This document shows positions 9,558 to 17,909 of a DNA stretch of 64,000 bases, one piece after another. Positions within the stretch are counted from its first letter, which is position 1, and every line of letters begins with the position of its first letter. Made by a program: the position numbers and the translations under genes. The DNA lies in the NCBI RefSeq assembly GCF_000023585.1, contig NC_012914.1, forward strand, positions 4,432,001 through 4,496,000, written 5' to 3'. Below the pieces are notes generated by a model. It made no database searches. It saw only the letters and a program-made list of their open reading frames with translations, and was not told the origin of the DNA. This DNA comes from Paenibacillus sp. JDR-2 (GTDB lineage Bacteria > Bacillota > Bacilli > Paenibacillales > Paenibacillaceae).

Positions 9558-9670
9558 AGTCAAGGAGAATGCATAATATCATCCTTCTTGACTATGGTTA
9601 GTCAAGGAGAATGCATAATATCATCCTCCATGACTACGGTAAGTCAGTGGGGATCCGTTATATCATCCTC
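9558..9670 (-). repeat. 42-base tandem repeat across the spoVD 3' end
   Basis: Two near-identical 42-base copies start at 9558 and 9600 (shared core AGTCAAGGAGAATGCATAA, then TATCATCC). A third, diverged copy starts at 9642 and overlaps the last codons of spoVD. Read on the minus strand, each full copy contains GAGGATGATATTATG followed by CATTCTCC and TGA, that is a ribosome-binding-site-like stretch followed by a four-codon mini-frame. The 42-base period equals 14 codons. The array looks like local duplication of the spoVD tail beyond its stop codon. Confidence 0.85.
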
Positions 9671-11581
9671 ATCGCCCAAATAAATACGTATCGTAGAACC
9701 TTTCTCTACCCTCGCTCCAACTGCCGGAGCCTGGCGGATAACCGTATTGCCCGAACCGGCCGAGGACAAATTGAAGTTCATGTTCATATCCTCGTAAATG
9801 TCCGATACCGATTTTCCTACCAGATTAGGAACCGTAACGACCGGCGTCTCGCCAAGCTTATACTTCTTGTCGATCTGTTTGTCGCGAGGAGGCACCTGCA
9901 AGATCGTAAGAGCATCCTCCATAATATTACGTACGATAGGGGCAGCCACGACACCACCGAATTGAATGCCTTGCGGATTGTCTACCGCCACATAGATGAC
10001 GATCTCCGGTTTATCGGCAGGAGCAAAGCCAACAAAGGATACGATATGTTCATTCGGAGAATAACGTCCGTTGATTACTTTTTGCGCGGTACCTGTTTTT
10101 CCGCCTACTCTGTAGCCGTCGATAAACGCATTGCCGCCTGTTCCGAGAGCAACGACGCTTTCAAGCGCTTCGCGCACCTGCTTCGACGTGTCCTCCGAAA
10201 TGACTTTACGGACAGCCTCAGGTTCAACCTGCTGAACCGTCTCGCCGGTCTGCGGATTAATCCATGCCTTGGTTACATGAGGTTTGTACAAGGTACCGCC
10301 GTTAATTGCAGCCGATACGGCAGCAATCTGTTGAATCGGCGTAACCGATACGCCTTGACCGAATGCGGTAGTGGCAAGCTCGACAGGACCAACCTTATCC
10401 AGCTTGAACAAGATACCGTTCGCTTCGCCAGGTATATCAATGCCTGTTTTTGAACCAAATCCGAAGTTTTTAATATAATCGAAAAGCTTCTCTTTGCCAA
10501 GCCGATTTCCAAGGTTTACAAATCCCGGGTTGCAGGAATTTTGCACGACTTCGAGGAAGGTTTGGCTTCCATGGCCGCCTTTCTTCCAGCAGCGCAGCCT
10601 AGCTCCGCCAATCTCGACGGCACCGGGATCGAAGAAGGTTTCGTTCTTGAGATCTACCTTCTTCTCTTCGATTGCTGCTGCAAGGGTAATGATTTTAAAC
10701 GTCGATCCGGGCTCGTAGGTCATCCAGATCGGAAGATTGCGGTTATAGGTTTCGCTTGGATATTCCCGGAAATTAGCAGGTTCATAGGTTGGCCGGCTGG
10801 CCATCCCCAGAATTTCTCCCGTGTTCGGGTTCATGGCAATTGCAATAATATCGTCCGGCTGGAGTGCCGTCATGGCCTGATCGAGTTCCCGCTCCATAAC
10901 CGCCTGTATCTGCTGGTCGATCGTTAATTCCAGTGAAAGGCCTTGCTGCGGCGCTTTATACGTATCCGAAGAATTCGGCATTGTTTTCCCCGATGCCGTG
11001 GACAAATAAGAGACATTGCCGTCAATCCCTTTCAGCATGTCGTTATATTTGGCTTCAACGCCGGTAAGCCCTTTATCTACCCCCGTAAAGCCCAGCAAGT
11101 GCGCGGCGAGGCTTCCGAAAGGATAATAGCGGTTATTGTCCTCCGCAACAACAACTCCGTTAAGATGCAAATTTCTTACTTGCTGCGCCTTGTCGGTAGT
11201 CATTCGTTTCCCGCCTGGCTTCAGTTCTACAATGCTTGTTTTCTTGGAGAGCAGCTTGACCAACGCTTCCTCCGTCATGTCCAAATAAGGCGCAAGCTTG
11301 GCAGCTGTCGCCTGTTTGTCCGGAATTTGCACAGGGATAGCCAGCACGGTTGGCGTGCTTATATCATACGCCAGCTTGGTCCCGTTACGATCCAGAATAT
11401 CGCCACGCTTCGCCTTGTAGGGAATTTCACGCCGCCAGTTATCTTCCGCTTGGGCGGACAGCTTCTCTCCCTGCCACAGCTGAACATAAGAAAGCCGGAA
11501 AATTAATCCGGCAAAAGCTGCCACGCTGATTAGAAGTACAATAAACAGCCGGCGACGCAACGTTACATTCGATACCTTCAT
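9644..11581 (-). CDS. spoVD: Sporulation-specific class B penicillin-binding protein SpoVD
   Basis: SpoVD is the transpeptidase partner of SpoVE for spore cortex synthesis. It has one N-terminal membrane anchor (about residues 10-30 here), a PBP dimerisation domain, a transpeptidase domain with YEPGSTFKII (SxxK), a NSCNPGF block and KTGTAQK, and one C-terminal PASTA domain. I chose ATG 11579-11581, behind AAGGGGG, giving 645 residues, the length of B. subtilis SpoVD (646); an in-frame ATG eight codons upstream has a weaker site. A single PASTA domain, against two in the neighbouring PBP, supports the SpoVD assignment. Confidence 0.93.
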   Translation of the reverse strand: MKVSNVTLRRRLFIVLLISVAAFAGLIFRLSYVQLWQGEKLSAQAEDNWRREIPYKAKRGDILDRNGTKLAYDISTPTVLAIPVQIPDKQATAAKLAPYLDMTEEALVKLLSKKTSIVELKPGGKRMTTDKAQQVRNLHLNGVVVAEDNNRYYPFGSLAAHLLGFTGVDKGLTGVEAKYNDMLKGIDGNVSYLSTASGKTMPNSSDTYKAPQQGLSLELTIDQQIQAVMERELDQAMTALQPDDIIAIAMNPNTGEILGMASRPTYEPANFREYPSETYNRNLPIWMTYEPGSTFKIITLAAAIEEKKVDLKNETFFDPGAVEIGGARLRCWKKGGHGSQTFLEVVQNSCNPGFVNLGNRLGKEKLFDYIKNFGFGSKTGIDIPGEANGILFKLDKVGPVELATTAFGQGVSVTPIQQIAAVSAAINGGTLYKPHVTKAWINPQTGETVQQVEPEAVRKVISEDTSKQVREALESVVALGTGGNAFIDGYRVGGKTGTAQKVINGRYSPNEHIVSFVGFAPADKPEIVIYVAVDNPQGIQFGGVVAAPIVRNIMEDALTILQVPPRDKQIDKKYKLGETPVVTVPNLVGKSVSDIYEDMNMNFNLSSAGSGNTVIRQAPAVGARVEKGSTIRIYLGDEDDITDPH

Positions 11582-11682
11582 CCTTTGTTCCCCCTTACGC
11601 CTCATCCTTCGGCTGAGCGTACGCTGACGCTCATTCCCAACCTATGAGGGACAAGTGGGGGATAGAACAAGCTATCCATTAA

Positions 11683-13938
11683 TTATTGCGTATTGGCCGT
11701 ATCGACTTTCTGATCTTCAGCCGAATTCGTTCCTTCATCCGTATTTTTCATGGCATCCTCTACATCGGTGGAATCGGTAGAATCGGTTTGACTATTCGCC
11801 CCACCCGTCTGCGGCGAAAGAGTGAGTTCAATAAGACGTTCGCCGTTTTTCGTGACCTGTTTCTGCGAGACGACATAACCTTCGCCCTTAACTGTTACTC
11901 GGATGTCCAGCACGGATGCAATTTCGAGCGCGTCGCGCAATGATATACCCGTCATATCCGGGATTTTCAGCTTGTCCCGTTGTTCCGTAATCAAGTATAC
12001 CTTCTGGGCCGGATGAACGGAGGCTCCCGATGCAGGCACCTGCTGGATAACCTTTGTTCCTCCCCCGACTACCTCAACGTTCAAGCCGCGCGATTTCAAT
12101 TGCGTTTTTGCTTGAGATACGGTCAGGCTAGCAAGCTTCGGCACGGATACCGTTACTTCTTTCTTCCCATTCTCGGTAACTTTAATATCCGGTGCAATAC
12201 CCATATGTTTTAAACTCTTGTATACAACATCCTTAAAGGCAGGTGCCGCAACGGCGCCGCCGCCGGCTTTCGGATCGTTAGGCTCGTCAACGACGATATA
12301 AAGGACGATCTTCGGATTCTCAACAGGTGCGTAGCCGATAAAAGATACGACGAACTTGTCTTGCGAATATTTTCCGTTAATGACCTTTTGCGCCGTACCC
12401 GTCTTGCCGGCTACCCGATAGCCTTCGATATAAGCATTACGGCCGGTACCGATCTCTTGGTCCGATACGACCTGTTCCAGGTATTCGCCCACCTTCTTTG
12501 ATGCTTCCTGCGAAATGACCTGCCTTACCACCTTAGGCTGCGTCTTTACGGTTGTCTTGGTATTAGGGTCATAAATCTGTTTCACAATATGCGGTTCCAT
12601 CAGCTTGCCGCCGTTCGCAACCGCCGCAACCGCCGCAATCTGTTGAATGGCTGTAACTTGCACCTTACCTTGACCAAATGAAGCGCGGGCAATATCGGAA
12701 GGAATGGATAAGTTCACATTAATCGCACCCGATGCTTCACCGCCAAGCTCGACACCCGTTTTTTGGCCGAACCCGAACCGGTTGATATAATCCATAAGCT
12801 TCTCTCCGCCAAGCTGCTCCCAGCCTAGCTTAACGAACGCAACGTTACTGGAGCGCTTTAAGCCTTCCAGATAAGTGATCGTACCCCAACCGACTTTGTT
12901 AATGTCTTTTACCGGAGCGCCCGGAACCGCTATGGAACCGGAATGATACGTCGCGTTCGGGTTGAAGATCCCTTCCTGAACGGCTGCAGCCAGCGTTACA
13001 ATCTTGAACGTTGAACCGGGCTCATACAAGGACTTGATCGAGTGGTTATACGCATTCTCGTAACTCATGTCCCAATAGGTATTCGGATCAAATGTCGGAT
13101 AATTGGCCATCGCCAGAATATCCATTGTATTCGGATCTGCGGCAATCGCGGTAATACTCTTCGGATGATATTTCTGATTGATATCCTCAAGCGCTTTCTC
13201 GACGTAATTCTGAATGTCCATGTCGATCGTAAGAGCTATATCCTGGCCGTCCTGCGCCGGCTTGTATTCCACTTCGCCTTCCGCGAGCTGGACGCGTTTG
13301 CCATCCTTTTCGTACTTCAGCTCCCCGTCTTCGCCTTTCAGCTTGTCGTTATAGAAAGACTCAATCCCCGAAGCCGCCTGGCCTTCCTTCGTCACGTACC
13401 CCAGCAGCTGCGAAGCCATGGAATGACGAGGATAGTAACGCTTCTGATCTTCAAAGAGGTAAATGCCGACGTCTTTCGTCTTGTATTTATCGTAAAGCTC
13501 TTGGCGGAACTTAACGACCTTGTCGGCAAGCTCCTTGTCTATCTTCCAGCCTTCCTCGTGAATCTCGCGCTGCTGATAGTAGTCGCCGTTATCCTTTTGC
13601 GCCGTAACGATCTTGAGCAGATCGGCCTCCGGCTTGCCCAGCAATGTATGTAATCCCGCTGCTACTTCGTCGGCGATATTCAGCTTATGAATCATATCGG
13701 GGTTTACCGCGATATCGTAAGCAACGGAATCCATGGCGAGCATGTTGCCGTCCCTGTCCGTAATCGTCCCCCTCTTCGCTAAGAGCTTCTCTTCGGCCGC
13801 CCATCTCGTCTTGGCCTTTTCGTACCAAAAGTCTCCTTTAACCACCTGCACATAATAGATTCTTCCGATTAGAACAACAAAAAGGAGGGTTATTATCCCT
13901 CCAAACAACAACGTGCGAAGTTTAATTCGTTTCACCAT
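11683..13938 (-). CDS. pbpB: Division class B penicillin-binding protein (PBP2B/FtsI) with two PASTA domains
   Basis: This is the septal transpeptidase that works with a SEDS polymerase in division. Domains in order: N-terminal membrane anchor (about 8-30), PBP dimerisation domain, transpeptidase domain with LYEPGSTFKIVT (SxxK near 310) and KTGTAQK, and two C-terminal PASTA domains, followed by a polar tail rich in Asp, Thr and Ser. The ATG at 13936-13938 is preceded by AGGTGA, which overlaps the ftsL stop, giving 751 residues; a GTG three codons upstream abuts the stop and has no better site. It lies between ftsL and spoVD as in B. subtilis. Confidence 0.94.
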   Translation of the reverse strand: MVKRIKLRTLLFGGIITLLFVVLIGRIYYVQVVKGDFWYEKAKTRWAAEEKLLAKRGTITDRDGNMLAMDSVAYDIAVNPDMIHKLNIADEVAAGLHTLLGKPEADLLKIVTAQKDNGDYYQQREIHEEGWKIDKELADKVVKFRQELYDKYKTKDVGIYLFEDQKRYYPRHSMASQLLGYVTKEGQAASGIESFYNDKLKGEDGELKYEKDGKRVQLAEGEVEYKPAQDGQDIALTIDMDIQNYVEKALEDINQKYHPKSITAIAADPNTMDILAMANYPTFDPNTYWDMSYENAYNHSIKSLYEPGSTFKIVTLAAAVQEGIFNPNATYHSGSIAVPGAPVKDINKVGWGTITYLEGLKRSSNVAFVKLGWEQLGGEKLMDYINRFGFGQKTGVELGGEASGAINVNLSIPSDIARASFGQGKVQVTAIQQIAAVAAVANGGKLMEPHIVKQIYDPNTKTTVKTQPKVVRQVISQEASKKVGEYLEQVVSDQEIGTGRNAYIEGYRVAGKTGTAQKVINGKYSQDKFVVSFIGYAPVENPKIVLYIVVDEPNDPKAGGGAVAAPAFKDVVYKSLKHMGIAPDIKVTENGKKEVTVSVPKLASLTVSQAKTQLKSRGLNVEVVGGGTKVIQQVPASGASVHPAQKVYLITEQRDKLKIPDMTGISLRDALEIASVLDIRVTVKGEGYVVSQKQVTKNGERLIELTLSPQTGGANSQTDSTDSTDVEDAMKNTDEGTNSAEDQKVDTANTQ

Positions 13939-13947
13939 ATGCGTCAC

Positions 13948-14334
13948 CTATTCCGTCTTCGCGGATTGTGTATTTACCATGATGTCCGGCTGTTCGGTGC
14001 TCGCCATGCCTTGCGTTTCTGCCATTTTGCGGATCCTCTCCGGATCGTTAAGCATTTCTACTTGCTTCTGCAACTCTTTCATATCAATGTTCATGGTTGC
14101 GTATTGAGTTTTCATTTGCTTGATTTGGACGCGCATATCATAGTTCTTCGCGTATTGATTTACGATGACCCCAAGTACGATTACGCAAAAAACGACCGTA
14201 AACATGTACAGCAGCTTCTCTTGAACCGGAATCGACTTGCGCTTCACAACAATCCGTTTTGTCTCGCGGACGACCGGCCGCTGTTCCGGCTTGCGCTTTG
14301 GCTGCATGGCCAAATTGCCGTTGATATAAGCCAA
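13948..14334 (-). CDS. ftsL: Cell-division protein FtsL
   Basis: This is a bitopic septal protein that pairs with DivIC and DivIB. The best start is TTG at 14332-14334, eight bases after AGAGGGGG, giving 128 residues. A longer reading overlaps rsmH and lacks such a site. The protein has a basic N-terminal tail rich in Lys, Arg and Gln (to about 40), one membrane segment (about 46-66) and a periplasmic-side coiled coil (about 70-110) with regular hydrophobic spacing. Sequence conservation in FtsL is low, so the call relies on topology and its place between rsmH and pbpB. Confidence 0.9.
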   Translation of the reverse strand: MAYINGNLAMQPKRKPEQRPVVRETKRIVVKRKSIPVQEKLLYMFTVVFCVIVLGVIVNQYAKNYDMRVQIKQMKTQYATMNIDMKELQKQVEMLNDPERIRKMAETQGMASTEQPDIMVNTQSAKTE

Positions 14335-14353
14335 TGAAAGAACCCCCTCTAAC

Positions 14354-15304
14354 CTACAATTTTTCTGCGACACGCAGCTTGGCCGAGCGAGAGCGAGGGT
14401 TAACTTCTAGTTCCTGCTCTGTCGGAACAATCGGCTTGCGGTTTACTAACCGAAGCTTTCCTGTGCCGCCGCACACACATTTCGGGAAATCCGGCGGACA
14501 AGTGCATTTTTCAACATAACTCGCAAATAATTGCTTGCAGATGCGATCCTCTAACGAATGGAAAGTAATAACGGATATCCTGCCGCCGGGACGAATGCAT
14601 TTCACTGCTTCCTCTAATGCATCTTCCTCGGCGCCGAGCTCGTCATTTACGGCGATCCGGAGAGCCTGGAAGGAACGCTTGGCCGGATGACCGCCAGTTC
14701 GTCTTGCTGCAGCCGGAATTCCGGTTTTGACCAGTTCGGCCAGCTCGCCTGTTGTTTCAATCGGCGCATTCTCGCGGGCCTGGACAATTTTACGTGCGAT
14801 CGATCTAGCGAACTTCTCTTCGCCGTACACATGCAGAATCCGGGATATCTCCCGTTCTTCCCAGCTATTAACGATATCGTAGGCCGTTAAGGCTCCTCCT
14901 TGATCCATCCTCATGTCAAGAGGAGCATCATGGTTGTAGCTGAAGCCGCGCTCCGCCTCATCCAGTTGGGGACTGGAAACGCCAAGATCGAACAAAATGC
15001 CGTCGACCTGAGGGACACCGTCTACCGTTGGAACATCGCACGTGAGAAGCATTTCTTCCAAATAACGAAAATTGCTCTTGACTAGCGTTACTCTATCCAT
15101 ATAGGGAGCAAGCCTTACGCGTGCGTTATCCAGCGCAGCATCATCCTGGTCAAATGCGATCAAACGCCCTCCACCGCTCAGCTGGGACACAATTCTTTCA
15201 CTATGACCTGCGCCGCCAAGCGTACAGTCGACGTATATGCCGCCTGGCTTGATCGCCAGTCCGTCAACCGCCTCTTCCAATAGCACTGTAATATGCTGAA
15301 ACAC
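14354..15304 (-). CDS. rsmH: 16S rRNA (cytosine1402-N4)-methyltransferase RsmH (MraW)
   Basis: RsmH methylates N4 of C1402 in the ribosomal P site using SAM. The 316-residue protein shows the SAM-binding motif DCTLGGAGHS (about 26-35), the acidic loop FDQDD, the substrate motif ILFDLGVSSPQLD, and the C-terminal ITFHSLEDR block. Length and motif order are standard. It follows mraZ by 30 bases and precedes ftsL by 19, the conserved head of the dcw operon. Confidence 0.97.
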   Translation of the reverse strand: MFQHITVLLEEAVDGLAIKPGGIYVDCTLGGAGHSERIVSQLSGGGRLIAFDQDDAALDNARVRLAPYMDRVTLVKSNFRYLEEMLLTCDVPTVDGVPQVDGILFDLGVSSPQLDEAERGFSYNHDAPLDMRMDQGGALTAYDIVNSWEEREISRILHVYGEEKFARSIARKIVQARENAPIETTGELAELVKTGIPAAARRTGGHPAKRSFQALRIAVNDELGAEEDALEEAVKCIRPGGRISVITFHSLEDRICKQLFASYVEKCTCPPDFPKCVCGGTGKLRLVNRKPIVPTEQELEVNPRSRSAKLRVAEKL

Positions 15305-15334
15305 GCTAACATCCTCCCATTCTTGTTGTTTACT

Positions 15335-15772
15335 CTAGAAGTTGAAGTCGAAATCGACCAATTTCTCCGCGATCTCGTTGAATGCCTGCTCGGATTGCGC
15401 ATAATAGCCTTCCCACGTCGATTTGCTCCAGATCTCGACGCGGCCTGATACGCCAAGCACCATGCAATCCTTATCCAGCTTCGCGTATTCGCGGAGGTGG
15501 GCTGGTATGTTTACCCTTCCCTGTTTGTCGAGCTCGCATTCCGTTGCCCCGGAAAAGAAAAACCGGGTAAACGCCCGGGCATCCGACTTCATGAGAGGCA
15601 GTGACTTCAGCTTCTGCTCCAGCACGCTCCACTCGCTCATAGGGTAAACAAACAAGCAGTTGTCTAATCCGCGGGTTGCGATAAAGATAGTGCCTAGCGA
15701 TTCCCGGAACTTTGAAGGAATAATAATGCGGCCCTTCTCATCAATGGTATGTTGATATTCACCCATAAACAT
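15335..15772 (-). CDS. mraZ: Transcriptional regulator MraZ
   Basis: MraZ is a ring-forming DNA-binding protein with two SpoVT/AbrB-like domains that controls the dcw operon. The chosen ATG (15770-15772, MFMGEYQH) gives 145 residues, the family length; an upstream in-frame start would add a Gly-rich tail translated from the operator region. The two family DXXXR signatures are visible as DEKGR (about 11-15) and DKQGR in the second half. It heads the cluster, and GTGG repeats immediately upstream are probably its own binding sites. Confidence 0.96.
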   Translation of the reverse strand: MFMGEYQHTIDEKGRIIIPSKFRESLGTIFIATRGLDNCLFVYPMSEWSVLEQKLKSLPLMKSDARAFTRFFFSGATECELDKQGRVNIPAHLREYAKLDKDCMVLGVSGRVEIWSKSTWEGYYAQSEQAFNEIAEKLVDFDFNF

Positions 15773-15782
15773 GAGATGCGCC

Positions 15783-15848
15783 CCACCCCTTCCCCCGTAT
15801 CCTCCACTTCGCACCACTTTTCCCCACTAAGATAGACTAGTTCGCCAC
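15783..15848 (-). promoter_or_regulatory. MraZ-box repeats and probable dcw promoter region
   Basis: On the minus strand, GTGG elements occur at 15845-15848, 15824-15827, 15814-15817, 15804-15807 and 15783-15786. The spacing is 21, 10, 10 and 21 bases, so all five lie on about one helical face. MraZ proteins bind direct G-rich repeats at a 10-base period upstream of mraZ. A weak -10-like TATCTT lies at 15829-15834, touching the repeats, but no good -35 is visible. I infer autoregulation of the operon. Confidence 0.65.
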
Positions 15849-15855
15849 CTAAAAT

Positions 15856-15884
15856 AAAAATCCTGCTCCATGAGCAGGATTTTT
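15856..15884. terminator. Bidirectional-looking intrinsic terminator
   Basis: The stem TCCTGCTC (15861-15868) pairs with 15872-15879 around a 3-base loop and is flanked by A-runs and T-runs. On the minus strand it ends the DUF4349 gene transcript just before the mraZ control region. Confidence 0.85.
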
Positions 15885-15902
15885 GAAAAATAATTCATAT
15901 GA

Positions 15903-16937
15903 TTAACCGTTTGGCTGATTTGGATCTTCTTCCTTATCCTCTTCTTTGACCGGAGGCGTTATAAGGTTCCTTGGCGGAGCCTGATATTTCGGCCTGGAGC
16001 GGAATTTGCCGCGCAGCCAGTATACCGGCAGCCCGATAATAACAAGCAGCAGCAGAATCGGCAGAGCACCGGCAACAAAAACAAGCAGCCCCTGAAGTAC
16101 GGTGATCATGGCGTTTACGCTGTCTTGCAAAGCTTTAGACATTTTATCGCCAAGACCGTCTTCCACCGACTCCGACTTCGCGTCTGGCTGATAGAGCCTG
16201 AGCTCAACCGTCGAATAAGAAACGTTGTTATCCAGGTAGCGAATCCGCCCCTTTAATCGTTCGATATTTTCCTGAACCGTCGCAAGCTGCTCGGAGAACT
16301 TCACCAGATCATCCGCTTTTGTCGCCTTATCCATAAAGGCAAGCAACCTTTCCTCCACTGCCTGCTGTGCTTTCAGACGCGACTGCAGGTCCACGTACTC
16401 CTCCGTCACGTCCGTGCCGCTGATCTGCCGCTCAAACTTCTTATGCTCGATACCGTTAAGACGGTCGATAAAATCCATAAAACCTGCCGCCGGCACTTTG
16501 ATGGTATAGGTGGAGCTCTTCTCGCCGTTGTATTGCCCATCCTGGAATTGCAATATATACCCGCCTGACTGGTGAATGGTGTTGCGGAGTACCGTTGCCG
16601 CCTTATCGAAATCAACGGCTTCTATCGTTAAATTCGCTTTGTAGATCAGTTTTTGATTCAAGCCCGCTCCCGTGCCGTCAGCGGCAATCTCTCCAATAGA
16701 CCCTCCGCCCGCTTCACCGCCTACCGCCGCGGCAGGCGCTTCGGCAGAGCCTGCCGCGTTCTCCGATTGGACCTCCGCCTTGGCATCCGAGGGCTGTCTA
16801 TTGACAACCGCCCCGCTGTTCGCCGTTGATGCGGCCGAGTTCATGTTGCTGCTTCCTGATGAGCATCCTCCGAGAATTAGTGCGATCGCCATAATCATCA
16901 CGAGCAAGAACATGTACCCATTTCTTTTTATACGCAT
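15903..16937 (-). CDS. DUF4349 family lipoprotein
   Basis: The start ATG 16935-16937 follows GGGGGAG and gives 344 residues. There is a lipoprotein signal peptide with lipobox ILGGC (Cys25), an Ala/Gly/Ser-rich linker (about 26-85), the DUF4349 region beginning LIYKANLTIEAVDF, a coiled coil near the middle (LKAQQAVEERLLAF), and a C-terminal membrane segment (about 290-315) followed by a Pro- and Lys-rich cytoplasmic tail. Proteins of this family are exported and anchored, with no settled function. It is a single gene ending at its own terminator, between rocF and mraZ. Confidence 0.85.
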   Translation of the reverse strand: MRIKRNGYMFLLVMIMAIALILGGCSSGSSNMNSAASTANSGAVVNRQPSDAKAEVQSENAAGSAEAPAAAVGGEAGGGSIGEIAADGTGAGLNQKLIYKANLTIEAVDFDKAATVLRNTIHQSGGYILQFQDGQYNGEKSSTYTIKVPAAGFMDFIDRLNGIEHKKFERQISGTDVTEEYVDLQSRLKAQQAVEERLLAFMDKATKADDLVKFSEQLATVQENIERLKGRIRYLDNNVSYSTVELRLYQPDAKSESVEDGLGDKMSKALQDSVNAMITVLQGLLVFVAGALPILLLLVIIGLPVYWLRGKFRSRPKYQAPPRNLITPPVKEEDKEEDPNQPNG

Positions 16938-17015
16938 CTTTACTCCCCCTTTTCCATAGTTCACCGTCCTAGACGCACAATATTTGGAAAAGTTGCATGA
17001 GGGAGGAAATACGAT

Positions 17016-17909
17016 TTAACTCTTCATACTGCTCAAAAACAACACGATCAGCTCCATTGCCAGCAAAGAGGTTTGATCCAAGTGATCAAGCAGCGGATTC
17101 ACCTCTACGAACTCGGCGGAGGTCATGCGTTTGGATATGCCTAGCATGCGGATAGCCTCCCGGGCTTCGTCCGCTGTTAAACCGCCATGTACCGGAGTAC
17201 CCGTCCCCGGAGCTTCGGCAGGATCAACGCTGTCGATATCAAAGCTGAGATGGATGCCGTCCGCCCCGTCTCCCGCAATGCGAAGCGCTTCGGTGATTAC
17301 CGCATGAATGCCAAGCCGTCTAATGTCGTCCATGCGGAAACAAGAAATTCCCTCCGCCTGGATAAACGCTTCCTCCGCAGGATCCAGATCCCGGGCTCCG
17401 ATAAGGACAATATTGCCGGGAGCGATTGTACCCGCTCCCGGCAATAAGTGGGATAAAGACAGCTGCGCCCTTCCTTGGGCGACGGCGAGCGGGATGCCGT
17501 GCATATTGCCGGAAGGGCTGGTTGATTCGGTGTTCATATCGGCATGCGCATCAATCCATATGACGCCAAGCTTCTTATAATGCGAGGTCAATCCGGCTAA
17601 CGTCCCCATCGCCAGACTATGATCTCCGCCAAGAACGAAAGGAAACTGTCCGGAAGATACAACGGCTTTTACGGCCCGGGCCAATGCGATTCCCGTCTTG
17701 ATGACTTCCTCGGAATGGTTCATCGGAACCTGAATAACGGGAGCAGGAATACCGGCGTTTATGATTTCCTTCAGCTTATTAATCGTGCAGCCTTGCTGCT
17801 GCAGCATTTGAAAAAGGCCCAGCTGATAGATGTGGCGGGGGGCTTGCTCACTGCCGGGTGTCCCTGCGCCAAGACCAAAGGGAACGGATAACAAAGTAAG
17901 CTTATTCAT
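17016..17909 (-). CDS. rocF: Arginase
   Basis: Arginase hydrolyses L-arginine to ornithine and urea with a two-manganese centre. The 297-residue protein matches RocF in length (296 in B. subtilis). The metal ligand motifs are all present: GGDHS (94-98), DAHAD (120-124) and SFDIDSVDP. The start ATG overlaps the rocD stop as ATGA, so the two are translationally coupled. Agmatinase and formimidoylglutamase share these motifs, but the adjacent ornithine aminotransferase supports arginase. Confidence 0.93.
   Translation of the reverse strand: MNKLTLLSVPFGLGAGTPGSEQAPRHIYQLGLFQMLQQQGCTINKLKEIINAGIPAPVIQVPMNHSEEVIKTGIALARAVKAVVSSGQFPFVLGGDHSLAMGTLAGLTSHYKKLGVIWIDAHADMNTESTSPSGNMHGIPLAVAQGRAQLSLSHLLPGAGTIAPGNIVLIGARDLDPAEEAFIQAEGISCFRMDDIRRLGIHAVITEALRIAGDGADGIHLSFDIDSVDPAEAPGTGTPVHGGLTADEAREAIRMLGISKRMTSAEFVEVNPLLDHLDQTSLLAMELIVLFLSSMKS

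Noticed and set aside
9611..10453. A 280-codon plus-strand frame
   Set aside because: It is antisense to spoVD and basic-residue-rich without any known motif; a shadow of the PBP reading frame.
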